Shown: piece after piece, positions 44,412 to 52,976 of the stretch | How positions within the stretch are numbered: the stretch's first letter is position 1 | Layout: every line of letters begins with the position of its first letter | Origin: BJ22 sp021298375 | GTDB lineage: Bacteria; Planctomycetota; Planctomycetia; Pirellulales; Pirellulaceae | Reading direction: 5' to 3' | Assembly (NCBI GenBank): GCA_046343015.1 | Contig: JBKDOL010000068.1 | Location: 59,569 to 123,568 of the forward strand | Length of the DNA stretch: 64,000 nt | Made by a program: the position numbers and the translations under genes | The notes under the pieces: model-generated | The model's database searches: none | Told to the model about the DNA's origin: nothing | What the model saw: the letters and a program-made list of their open reading frames with translations, nothing else

Positions 44412-44551
44412 ATGGCCGCGGGCTTTTGAAAAACGGAGTGTCTCTAGCAGAGCCAGGGGCTGGCGCAGGGCTGAGCTGCGGTAAACTTGCACTCCGTATT
44501 TGCGGTGTGCCCTTCCTCCCTTGCCCTTCGACAATCGCCATTCGCCAATCC

Positions 44552-45748
44552 ATGTCCGACACTCGCGACCTATGTCCCCGCCCCACCCACTTGCCACGCC
44601 AGCCTCAAGCCGGTTCGCGTCCGGCGATCGAGCTGGCTGTCGTTTATCCGGCTGCTTCGCCGGCAGAGGCCGATGCGCGGCTGGGCGGGCTAGAACCGGG
44701 ATACGTTTATCAGCGCGACGCGCATCCAAACGCCGACGACCTGGCACGCCGCTGCGGCGAACTTCATCAGGCGGAGCGGACCGCGATCACTTCCTGTGGA
44801 ATGTCAGCCTTGGCGCTGGCGACGCTCGCCCTGCTCCGCACGGGTGACCATGTGATCGTCAGTTCGTTGATGTATGGGAAAAACATCGCGTTGCTGACCA
44901 GCGAAGCGGAGCGCTTGGGGATTCGCTCGACCGTCGTCGACACTACCGACTTGGCGGCCACGGCGGGGGCACTTGAACCGGGCACTCGGCTGCTGGTTTG
45001 TGAAACGATTTCCAATCCGCTGATGCGTGTCGCAAACCTTCCGGAGTTGGCGAGCCTTGCGACGAAACAAGGGGCTGCTCTCCTCGTCGACAACACTTTT
45101 GCCAGCCCAATTGTCTGTCGGCCCCTGGAGTGGGGTGCCGACCTGGTCATGGAAAGCATGACCAAGATTATGAACGGCCATAGCGATGCAATGCTCGGGA
45201 TGCTCGCCGGTTCAGCAAAACACTGGGAAAGGATTCATCGGACGTTGACGACCTGGGGGCTGGCCGCAGCCCCGTTTGACTGCTGGCTGGTCGACCGCGG
45301 GCTGGGGACACTCCACCTGCGGGTCGTCACGGCGAGTCGCACGGCGGAGACATTGGCCCGGCGATTGGCGGATTGCCACTCGATTTCCGCGGTGCACTAT
45401 CCTGGCCTGCCGAGCCATCCCGACCATGAGTTGGCAAATGGGCTGTTTGCAAAAGAGAGTAGCCGGCCTTTGTTCGGGCACATGCTGGCGTTTGAGCTGC
45501 GGGGGGGCTTGGGGGCCGCCGAGCGATTGATTTCTCGCCTGCAGCACATTCACTTTTGTCCCTCTCTGGGAGAATTGGCGACCACGCTCAGCCACCCAGC
45601 TTCGACCAGTCACCGGGGGTTGACCCCAGCGGCCCGCAAGGCCTTGGGGATCGGAGACGGGCTGATTCGCCTTTCGGTTGGGCTGGAAAGCCCCGAATTC
45701 CTTGAAAACGAGCTGTTTTCGGCCCTTCGGACGCTGGACGCTGAGTAG
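44552..45748 (+). CDS. Cys/Met-metabolism PLP enzyme (cystathionine synthase/lyase type)
   Basis: A 398-residue fold-type I PLP enzyme of the trans-sulfuration family. The N-terminal YVYQRDAHPNADDLARRCGEL covers the Tyr-Arg pair that contacts the neighbouring PLP phosphate; LLVDNTFASPIVCRPLEWGADLVMES gives the PLP-ring Asp; the Schiff-base lysine is in MTKIMNGHSDAMLG. SLGELATTLSHPASTSH near the C-terminus is the substrate-binding Arg/Ser region, although the usual Arg is at ...GLIRLSVGLE. Cystathionine gamma-synthase, gamma-lyase and methionine gamma-lyase cannot be separated by eye. It is followed by infA after 58 bp. Confidence 0.9.
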   Translation: MSDTRDLCPRPTHLPRQPQAGSRPAIELAVVYPAASPAEADARLGGLEPGYVYQRDAHPNADDLARRCGELHQAERTAITSCGMSALALATLALLRTGDHVIVSSLMYGKNIALLTSEAERLGIRSTVVDTTDLAATAGALEPGTRLLVCETISNPLMRVANLPELASLATKQGAALLVDNTFASPIVCRPLEWGADLVMESMTKIMNGHSDAMLGMLAGSAKHWERIHRTLTTWGLAAAPFDCWLVDRGLGTLHLRVVTASRTAETLARRLADCHSISAVHYPGLPSHPDHELANGLFAKESSRPLFGHMLAFELRGGLGAAERLISRLQHIHFCPSLGELATTLSHPASTSHRGLTPAARKALGIGDGLIRLSVGLESPEFLENELFSALRTLDAE

Positions 45749-45806
45749 GCCCAAGCGATAAGATATTCGAACGTCGATTGGGAGTTTCGGATTCGCTGGA
45801 GGTTGC

Positions 45807-46025
45807 ATGCCAAAAGAAGAGGCGTTTGAGGTCAATGGAACGGTGGTACAGGCACTGGCCAATACTCGTTTCCGGGTCGAACTGGAGACGGGGTCGGAAG
45901 TGCTCGCCCATGTGGCGGGAAAGATGCGGAAGAATTTCATCCGGATCGTTCCGGGTGACAAGGTCCGCGTTGAGCTGTCCCCTTACGATTTGACCAAGGG
46001 ACGAATCGTCTTCCGCGAGCGTTAA
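45807..46025 (+). CDS. infA: Translation initiation factor IF-1
   Basis: A 72-residue OB-fold protein that occupies the ribosomal A site during initiation. The whole sequence matches IF-1 (VNGTVVQALANTRFRVELET, then LAHVAGKMRKNFIRIVPGDK, then YDLTKGRIVFR). GGAGG lies six bases upstream of the ATG. It is not in a ribosomal protein cluster here, as is common in planctomycetes. Confidence 0.97.
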   Translation: MPKEEAFEVNGTVVQALANTRFRVELETGSEVLAHVAGKMRKNFIRIVPGDKVRVELSPYDLTKGRIVFRER

Positions 46026-46190
46026 ACGGAATTCCCCTTATTGGCCTCTCCGTCGAACTGCAGCGGTCCTGTTCCTGCCAAAGGAATGCCAAAGGAGTAT
46101 CGAGTGGCCCCGGTGTGGCCCATTCATCAGGTCCGGCCTCGTAACAGCGGGAGCCGGGCGGGGCTTTACTCGGCGGTGTGGATGAAAGTG

Positions 46191-46232
46191 ACGCGGTGAC
46201 CGTTTTACGCGGTGACTGTTTTACGCGGTGAA
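46191..46232. repeat. Tandem repeat, period 16 bp, 2.6 copies
   Basis: A partial copy ACGCGGTGAC, then CGTTTTACGCGGTGAC at 46201-46216 and TGTTTTACGCGGTGAA at 46217-46232. Non-coding. Confidence 0.9.
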
Positions 46233-46441
46233 GGGGCCGAGACCTCGCCTGCGAGTTGTGCAGAGTTTGGCTTGACCAGTAGCTGGAGTTCGGTTCGGCC
46301 GGAGCTTGCAGGCGGGCCGCTGGTTTGACTGGCCGGTTTGTGGGTTGGCCTGCACCGACAGGAGTGGGCCGCGGCTGGCGACAGTATTCTCCAGCGTTTA
46401 TCTCTGGAACGCCACCGACTCATTTGGGTTCGACCTAGCCC

Positions 46442-46489
46442 CGAGGCTGTGCTACAGCGAGGCTGTGCTGCAGCGAGGCTGTGCAAAAG
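46442..46489. repeat. Tandem repeat, 3 x 16 bp
   Basis: CGAGGCTGTGCTACAG, CGAGGCTGTGCTGCAG and CGAGGCTGTGCAAAAG head to tail. The decay is at the outer copies, as in the other arrays. Confidence 0.93.
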
Positions 46490-46768
46490 CCTCACCATCA
46501 GGATGGTGACCGCCTCGGAGATGATAGTTACATGGAGTGATTGTGCGGCGGCATTTGCGCGAATTCCCTGCGGCTTCGCCCGCGCGGCAAACCATCGCTT
46601 TCGGTTGTGCGTGAGACCGGAGCAGGCTTGGGTTTTTCATGGAAGAAACAGGACGTGTGACCGAGGTGGCGAAACCGTGTTCCATGCGGTTGGGTAAGTT
46701 ACTTCGGAACGCGTCAATGGCTCGATATTTCTGAACTTCAATTTTCTTTAGGACTGGGAGGATTGTTC

Positions 46769-48424
46769 GTGAAGTCTCTGTTGCAGAAAGCATGTATTTC
46801 GTTGGCATTGCTGGCGCTCGCCGCGCTTCCGCTGCCCCGTTTGGCCGCCCAAAGTGCGGCTGAACCCTCCATTGTGGTTTCGATCGCCACTTTGGAAGAA
46901 CAGATGAATGACTTGACCTACTTCGCCGAAGCCGCCGGCATGAAGCCGATGATGATGATGGCGAAGGCACAAATTGACGGGTTCACCCGCGGTATCGACA
47001 AGACCAAGCCAGCCGGCGTGATGATGTATTTCAATGCCGACTCTCCGGAACCGAAGACGGTCTTTTTCCTGCCAATCGCCAAGCTTGACGACGTGCTCGA
47101 CAATCTCGCTCAAATGGTGGAATTGGATGAAGACGCCAAGCCGATGCGGATGAGCGCCAACGGACAGGATTTTTACATGCAGCAGAGCGGCAGCTATGGT
47201 TTCATCTCCGATGACGCCAGCATGCTGGAAAATCTGCCTTCGAATCCTGCGGCTTTGGTGGGCGACCTCCCGAGCAAGTACAACGTGGGAGCCCGGATTT
47301 ACGCTCAGCGAATCCCCCAGGAATTGCGCGACCAGATGATCTCGATGATCGAGCAAGGCTATCAGCAAAGCCTTGACCAAATGGGCGACGATCTGAATGC
47401 CGAACTGCAACAGCAGAACTTTGACATGCAGATGTCCCAGATGAAGAGCATGATTAACGAGACCGAGGAACTCGTCCTCGGTTTCAGCATCGACAAGGAA
47501 AAGAAGAACCTGCATTTCGACATGCAGATGGTCGGCCAGGAAGGTTCCGTCGTCGCCAAGACATCGGAAACCTATCGTTCCACCAAGCCGAGTCGCTTTG
47601 GCGGTTTCCTTTTGGACGGCGCGGCTTTCACCGCCAATCTGTGCAGCTCGATTGCCAAGGAAGACATCGAACGCTCCGCTGCAACCCTGGAACAACTGCA
47701 CGAACAATGCATCGAGGGAATCGATGAAAATGAAGACATGAGCGACGACGAAAAGGAACTGGCCGAGAAATTGGCTGAACAGGTCTTTGACGTCGTCAAG
47801 GCAACCATTGCGGGTGGTTCGATGGACGCCGGTGCCTGCATGGTGATGGACGACTCGTCGGCCAATTTGGCTGCCGGCTTCCACTGTGTCGACGCTCCCA
47901 AGCTCGAATCAGCCCTTCGCGAAATCGCCAAGGAAGCCGAGAAGCGGGCTGCCGGGCAGTTTGAGATGGAACTGGACGCCGAGAAGAAATTCGGCGCCCA
48001 ATTTCACAAGTTCGTGATTCCGGTGCCGGACGAACAAGCCCAGCAGATGTTCGGCGAAAAGGCGACCATTTACGTCGGGATCGGTTCGGATGTCGTCTAC
48101 CTGGCGATGGGCAGCAACCCGATGGAATTGCTGGAAAAAGCCGTCAAGGGTGGCGAGGCAGCACAAGCTGGAACCGCCATGGACATGAACCTTTACCTCG
48201 CACCGGTCTTGCGCAAGGCAGCCCAGATGCAGGGCGAGGCGAACATGCAGGCGATGGCCGACAAGTTGGCTGAAACCAAGCGCGACCGGGTTCGCGTCAG
48301 CAGCTCGGCAATCGACCGCGGTGTCTCCTTTACGCTCGAAATGCAGGACGGCATCCTCGAGCTGATTGGGCTGGCTGCCCAGCAGATGGGTGGCATGATG
48401 GGTGGCCCGGGCGCTGACTTCTAG
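46769..48424 (+). CDS. Secreted Met-rich protein of unknown function
   Basis: A 551-residue exported protein. A signal peptide (about 1-28, ending RLAAQS) is followed by an acidic, helix-rich chain with unusually many methionines, clustered at about 57-66 (AGMKPMMMMAKAQ) and 205-220 (NFDMQMSQMKSMINE), and a C-terminus ending QQMGGMMGGPGADF. Four or five cysteines are scattered. The family appears planctomycete-specific and I do not recognise a domain. Met clusters can bind Cu(I) or form hydrophobic helices; neither is shown. The start is GTG 46769: GGGAGG lies seven bases upstream, while a TTG at 46763 would be too close. It ends at a strong terminator. Confidence 0.8.
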   Translation: MKSLLQKACISLALLALAALPLPRLAAQSAAEPSIVVSIATLEEQMNDLTYFAEAAGMKPMMMMAKAQIDGFTRGIDKTKPAGVMMYFNADSPEPKTVFFLPIAKLDDVLDNLAQMVELDEDAKPMRMSANGQDFYMQQSGSYGFISDDASMLENLPSNPAALVGDLPSKYNVGARIYAQRIPQELRDQMISMIEQGYQQSLDQMGDDLNAELQQQNFDMQMSQMKSMINETEELVLGFSIDKEKKNLHFDMQMVGQEGSVVAKTSETYRSTKPSRFGGFLLDGAAFTANLCSSIAKEDIERSAATLEQLHEQCIEGIDENEDMSDDEKELAEKLAEQVFDVVKATIAGGSMDAGACMVMDDSSANLAAGFHCVDAPKLESALREIAKEAEKRAAGQFEMELDAEKKFGAQFHKFVIPVPDEQAQQMFGEKATIYVGIGSDVVYLAMGSNPMELLEKAVKGGEAAQAGTAMDMNLYLAPVLRKAAQMQGEANMQAMADKLAETKRDRVRVSSSAIDRGVSFTLEMQDGILELIGLAAQQMGGMMGGPGADF

Positions 48425-48648
48425 TCCGCCCTCTCACCACTTTTGGCAGGAAACACTGCGGGATTAACGTAACGTCGAGAAAAGTCTCGCCGGCCTGCCT
48501 CGATTTCCTCGGAGCTGGCTCCGCAATGATTTCTTCGGAGCTGGCTCCCGAATGGGAGCAGCTCTCGGGGGAAACAACCAACTGTCCGGCGAAATCGGCT
48601 CGGCCGAGGAAAAAATCGGCCGAACGATTATTCAGAAATTTGCCAAGG

Positions 48649-48679
48649 AGCCCGGGAGTCATCTTCCGGGCTTTTTTTT
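48649..48679 (+). terminator. Rho-independent terminator
   Basis: AGCCCGGGA and TTCCGGGCT form a 9-bp stem (one G-U) around a 6-base loop, followed by eight T. It lies 225 bases after the Met-rich gene. A separate A-rich-looped palindrome, TCGGCCGA twice, precedes it at 48600-48623. Confidence 0.88.
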
Positions 48680-48799
48680 GGGCCACTCCCGGCGACCTTG
48701 AATCCGTTTCCCCCAGAGTCCTTGCCAGTTGTTTGGAGTCCGGCCCGGGTTCAGAACCAGGCCGCATGAGGAGCAACGTTTGCGCGGGTCCCCGTAAAC

Positions 48800-48842
48800 G
48801 CATCAAGCCCGCCGAAAGCTCGAGCTTCCAGCGGGCTGATGC
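48800..48842. other. Large hairpin between convergent genes
   Basis: GCATCAAGCCCGC (48800-48812) pairs with GCGGGCTGATGC (48831-48842) with one bulged base, and inside it AAGCTCGAGCTT pairs with itself. The result is an almost fully paired 43-nt hairpin without a T-run. It lies 38 bases beyond the small lipoprotein-like gene and 121 bases past the plus-strand terminator; it could end minus-strand transcripts or protect their 3' ends. Confidence 0.7.
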
Positions 48843-48880
48843 AATGATTTTCGAAATTGGGCCAAGGCCCCTTGCCGGGA

Positions 48881-49111
48881 CTATTTGCCGCCCAAGGTCT
48901 GGCTGCGGGCCTCTTTCAGGGCAGCCGCTTCACGGCTGAGCTTGAATTCCGGGCCCTTGGGGAAGTATTGGATGTCGTCGTTCAGGTAGTAACCGCTCGG
49001 CAGCGTTTGGCCACCGACGTTCACTTGGCAGCCGACGGAAGCGGCCGAAGCCAGAACCAGCATGCCGGCGACAAGAGTGTGAAAAGTTCGCGATGGCGTC
49101 AATGATTTCAT
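48881..49111 (-). CDS. Small secreted or lipoprotein-like protein
   Basis: A 76-residue exported protein. The N-terminus MKSLTPSRTFHTLVAGMLVL continues into SAASVGC, which resembles a lipobox ending in Cys28. The mature part is short: QVNVGGQTLPSGYYLNDDIQ, then YFPKGPEFKLSREAAALKEA. Polar, Gly/Tyr-containing tails of this sort are seen in small planctomycete envelope proteins. Function unknown. It is divergent from the CHAT gene. Confidence 0.78.
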   Translation of the reverse strand: MKSLTPSRTFHTLVAGMLVLASAASVGCQVNVGGQTLPSGYYLNDDIQYFPKGPEFKLSREAAALKEARSQTLGGK

Positions 49112-49519
49112 TTCAATCCAAGCTCCGTTCGACGTTCCGGCGGCAGTGTTCCCAATGCCAGTCAGTCCTGCCTCACAATTGAGATAATCGTCACAAACTG
49201 TATCGGCGCCAGATCCGGCAGACTTTGACGATTTCCGGGAAAATACTTCCCTGTGAACTTGGGCAATTTATTCGGCTCCCGTTCGCGCCCGGACCGATAA
49301 ACCGTTCGTAAGCTTGGCAAGCGCGGTAAGATTACCCCGGCAAGGCGAATCCCGTACCACCCCTTCTTCCGCGGGCCCAATCCGGCTCCAACAGCGACAC
49401 GCCACCAGCGGATCGCAAAGGAATCGTCGCTCTGAAGGAACGCAACGCCTCGAGGGTCAGCGCCCGACAGGTGCTCGCTACTCCCCGGGGAGGTCAGCTT
49501 AATTATCCAGGAATCAGCC
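49112..49519. other. Divergent promoter gap
   Basis: A 408-base region with promoters of the small lipoprotein-like and CHAT genes. A minus-strand frame across it lacks a start signal and is not called. No repeats are seen. Confidence 0.4.
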
Positions 49520-52500
49520 ATGTTGCAGTTTCAGCCTTTTGGGTTCAGGCCGTGGTGGGCATTTGCGTTGCTGCTTTGTGGTGTTGCAGCGGCAACGCCA
49601 GTCGAGGCGCAAACGGGCGTGTTGGGTTCCAACCGCATCCCCAGCGCCAGCTATTACCTGATGCTGCCTGACTTTTATGACGGCAATTATCGCGAAGTGT
49701 CCCGCGACTTCACAAACGCCCGGGGTGCGATCCGGTTCGGCACGGATATGTACCTGGACTCGGTCTGTTACTGGACGATGGCGGGCGAGTGCAACTACCT
49801 GACAGGCAATTATCCCGCGGCGGTGGAGTTGTATGAGTCGGCGCTGACTCTCTACCTGAAATTCGCAGCCGGCGGTTGGCAACAGCGAATCCAGCCTCTG
49901 CAACCGATGAACGCGGTCGTCAATCCCTTTCAGGCCGCGCAAATCAATTGGGGGCAGTCAACCCGTACGTTCACGATTCCCGCACTACCCGATGGCTTCC
50001 AGGTGCTCTTCGGCCGCTTGGATAACGAGCGGGTCGCTCAGCAAGGCGGCGTGATTCAGAATCCGGAATTCCGTCAGGTTGACGTCACCGAAATCATGCG
50101 TTGCACCGCGTTGTCGCTGCACCGCCGACGGATGCTCAAGGGAGTCACCTCGCGGCTCGACCCGTTCAGCACCCGCTGTCTTGAGGTCCTGGAACCTTTG
50201 GAGCATGGCGACGGCAGCTTGCTGGGGGCGTGGAACGGGATTGCCCTGGGCATTGCCTTGGCCAGCCTCGAAGACTTCGACAAAGCCCAGCAGGTCCTCG
50301 TCCGCTCGCTGCAGTTCAATGGCGGGATGGACCATCCGCTCACGCCGGTTGGTCTCCTGGAACTGGCAATCATCAAGTATCAACTGGGCGATTTGAGCGA
50401 GGCCGCCAACTATGCTCTGGAGGCGTCTTACTCGGCCGCCATCTATCGGCAATACGATCTGGTCGACGAGGCCCTTTCGCTCGGCTCGACGATTCACCTG
50501 GCTCAGCAGCGGACTCCCTATCCGCCGCTGGTCAATGCGATTTCCTGGCTCGGCCGGGAGCGGGCCCGATTCGCCCAGACCTCGCTGACCATCCGCCTCG
50601 CCGAATGCTACTCCGAAGCGGGAGACTCGGTCAGTTCTGCGCGACTGCTGGCCGAAGTCAGCCGCGTGGCGGGAAGGCTGAGCAGCACGCTCGCCGGCCG
50701 ACTCGGTTATCTGGTCGCGCTCAACCTGTTTCTGGAGGGAAACTTCGACGCGGGACGCTTGCAGCTGGCTGAAGCGATGACCCTCTTTCAGAGCAGTTCG
50801 CGCTGGCTCTATCAACTCGGGCTCGCGGACACGCTGACCCTGAGCAAAAAGATCTCCGACCGCCAGTCTGATTTGCTGTATGGACTTCTGCTGCGCGATC
50901 CGCTGGACAGTGAATGGCAGACCGAGCCGATCGAAGCGATGAGTTTTCTGACCTCCAATCATCTGGGGCCGATGGAGCGTTGGTTTACGATTGCAATTAC
51001 CAATCGGGATTTCGAGCATGCGATTGAGATTGCCGAACTTCTCCGCCGGCATCGGTTTTTTGCCATGCTGCCTCTGGCCGGGAGACAATTGGCCTTCCGC
51101 TGGCTGATGCACGCACCTCAAGAGTCGGTATCCGAGGCGGTGATCAACCGAAGGACCGATTTTCTCACCCGCTTCCCCGCATACAAGCAACTCTGCGACC
51201 GGGCTGATCAATTGCAGCAGCAACTGCTGGCACTGCCGATGCTCACCGATCCAGATACCGACCAGCGCAAGGAGCAAATGGCGGCGTTTGTCGAGCTGAT
51301 GAAAATCTCACAGGCCCAGGAGGCGGGACTGGGAAGCTTTGCCCTCCGCCGGGAGGCAGCTTCGATGAGTTTCCCCCCGGTCATCTCGGCGACCAGCATG
51401 CGGAGTGAGATTCAAGCCAACCAGCTGGTGATCTACACAGTTGCTGCGGGCGAAACCGTGTACTTTTTCGCAATCGACATTCAAGGCGCCAAGCTGCTTT
51501 CGTTTCAGCCCCTGAAAAAGGTTGCTGGCGAGATCAACCAGCTGATGAAGGACGCCAACCTCAGCGAGCGGGGCTTTGACCCCAAGCTGATTGCCGAACA
51601 GAATTGGCAGGAGACTGCTTACAAGGTCGGCGCCAATTGGTTGCCGCAACTCGACCTCTCGCCGTTGGGCGAGGAGAGCGAGATCATTATCATCCCCGAT
51701 GGCATTCTCTGGTACGCTCCTTTCGAACTGCTGCGCTTTGGAGCGGCTCCCGACACTGCCCAATCGCTGTTTGACCTGGGGGCAATCCGCTACTCCCCCA
51801 CGCTCGCGCTCGCCCTTCAGGCACAACGGCCTTACAAGCAGTGGAGCCGAACGGCTGTCTTTTCCGGCCCGCTGAGCAATCGTTTCGAAGCCGAATGGAC
51901 GGCGGCTCAAGTGACTGACTATCAGAAGGTCTCGCCCTCGATCGTCAATATCTCCGAGCGGCTCGACATCCCCACAAATCTCTTCAATACCGTGCTCGAT
52001 CAGGTGGTGGTCTGGACGGAGTCGGCCCGAGTGGAAAAAAGCGGCCCCTTCGGCGTGGTCCCCGCGGAGAAGGACCGGGGCAAGAATGGAAGCAATCTGG
52101 CCGGCTGGATGTCGTTGCCTTACGCCGGCGCCGAGCATGTGGTGCTCCCCTGTTTTGCCGGTGCAGCAGATAACGGAGTCCGGGGTAATGCCGACGGGCA
52201 TGAGTTCTTCGTCGTCGCCTGCGCGATGCTCTCTTCGGGAACCCGGACGATGCTCATCAGTCGCTGGAATGTCGGCGGGGAAAGCGTCCTGAAGGCGACG
52301 CGAAAGTACCTCGATGATGTCGCAGCAGATTACGCCCCCAGTCGCGCCTGGCACCGCGCCGCTCAGTCTCTCCAGCAGACACCGCTGGACTGGAACCGGG
52401 AAACGCGACTGAAGCCGATGAACACTCCTCCCGAATTGACCGGCGCCCATCCAGTGTTCTGGTCCGGTTACATGTTGCTCGATGTCCCTACCAAGCACAC

Positions 52501-52849
52501 CTACCGCAACGGCCGCGAAGAGGCCGAAGCCGGACCGCTGCCTGAGAACGCTCCTCCCCCCGGTGATGCCCCAGCGGGAAAAAAACAGGATGCACCGGGC
52601 GCTCCTGAACCGGGCGTTCCGCCGGGAGATAAACTCCCCGGAGAAGGTGATGGACAACCCGCGGCCGACGAAGCCGAGGAGATGCTCCCAGACGCCGGCG
52701 CACCCGAAGCGCCATCAGAAAAAGGCAAACAGCAGCCTGAAGCGAACGCGCCGCCATCGCCGGTCAAGCCAAGCGAACCGCCCGCAGCGCCCCCCGGCAA
52801 AAAGGGTGGCGGCGAAAAGAGTGGTGGCAAAAAGGGTGGCGGCGGGTAA
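49520..52849 (+). CDS. Secreted TPR-CHAT protein with degenerate active site
   Basis: A 1,109-residue exported protein. A signal peptide (1 to about 31) is followed by about 600 residues of helical TPR-like repeats (YREVSRDF, AVELYESALTLY, AQQVLVRSLQ) and then a caspase-like CHAT domain (about 630-1000: EIIIIPDGILWYAPFELLRF is the usual start). In the CHAT core the Cys motif is HVVLPCFAG (Cys878) instead of LSACxT, and no histidine lies where the catalytic HxxGH should be, so protease activity is doubtful. The core ends GTRTMLISRWNVGG. The last 100 residues are a Pro/Glu/Lys/Gly tail ending in four Gly. ATG 49520 has AGGA eight bases upstream. No effector gene is adjacent. Confidence 0.85.
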   Translation: MLQFQPFGFRPWWAFALLLCGVAAATPVEAQTGVLGSNRIPSASYYLMLPDFYDGNYREVSRDFTNARGAIRFGTDMYLDSVCYWTMAGECNYLTGNYPAAVELYESALTLYLKFAAGGWQQRIQPLQPMNAVVNPFQAAQINWGQSTRTFTIPALPDGFQVLFGRLDNERVAQQGGVIQNPEFRQVDVTEIMRCTALSLHRRRMLKGVTSRLDPFSTRCLEVLEPLEHGDGSLLGAWNGIALGIALASLEDFDKAQQVLVRSLQFNGGMDHPLTPVGLLELAIIKYQLGDLSEAANYALEASYSAAIYRQYDLVDEALSLGSTIHLAQQRTPYPPLVNAISWLGRERARFAQTSLTIRLAECYSEAGDSVSSARLLAEVSRVAGRLSSTLAGRLGYLVALNLFLEGNFDAGRLQLAEAMTLFQSSSRWLYQLGLADTLTLSKKISDRQSDLLYGLLLRDPLDSEWQTEPIEAMSFLTSNHLGPMERWFTIAITNRDFEHAIEIAELLRRHRFFAMLPLAGRQLAFRWLMHAPQESVSEAVINRRTDFLTRFPAYKQLCDRADQLQQQLLALPMLTDPDTDQRKEQMAAFVELMKISQAQEAGLGSFALRREAASMSFPPVISATSMRSEIQANQLVIYTVAAGETVYFFAIDIQGAKLLSFQPLKKVAGEINQLMKDANLSERGFDPKLIAEQNWQETAYKVGANWLPQLDLSPLGEESEIIIIPDGILWYAPFELLRFGAAPDTAQSLFDLGAIRYSPTLALALQAQRPYKQWSRTAVFSGPLSNRFEAEWTAAQVTDYQKVSPSIVNISERLDIPTNLFNTVLDQVVVWTESARVEKSGPFGVVPAEKDRGKNGSNLAGWMSLPYAGAEHVVLPCFAGAADNGVRGNADGHEFFVVACAMLSSGTRTMLISRWNVGGESVLKATRKYLDDVAADYAPSRAWHRAAQSLQQTPLDWNRETRLKPMNTPPELTGAHPVFWSGYMLLDVPTKHTYRNGREEAEAGPLPENAPPPGDAPAGKKQDAPGAPEPGVPPGDKLPGEGDGQPAADEAEEMLPDAGAPEAPSEKGKQQPEANAPPSPVKPSEPPAAPPGKKGGGEKSGGKKGGGG

Positions 52850-52920
52850 CCGGGACCAGGCTCCGGCTACGGCAACGGCAACCGTCGGCTTAACTCGCCG
52901 GGGCTCGCCGCTGCTCGCAG

Positions 52921-52950
52921 TCGCCCCCCTCGCAATCGCCCCCCTCGCAA
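52921..52950. repeat. Tandem repeat, 2 x 15 bp
   Basis: TCGCCCCCCTCGCAA at 52921-52935 and 52936-52950, perfect, in the short gap between the convergent CHAT and dapL genes; a partial copy (CTGCTCGCAG) precedes it. Confidence 0.9.
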
Positions 52951-52976
52951 TCGAAGCCGCCTCCGCCGGGACCGTT

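Larger units (their letters stand above)
46026..46768. other. Gap with two 16-bp repeat arrays
   Basis: A 743-base region between infA and the Met-rich gene. It contains tandem repeats at 46191-46232 and 46442-46489 and the promoter of the Met-rich gene, not resolved. No gene or RNA is recognised. Confidence 0.5.

Noticed and set aside
49162..49521. Minus-strand frame of 119 codons upstream of the CHAT gene
   Set aside because: No ribosome site, no recognisable domain, and it occupies the likely promoter region of both divergent genes.
49520..52849. CHAT-based antiviral defence system
   Set aside because: The product is exported, the catalytic pair looks lost, and no RNA-guided or effector partner gene lies nearby.
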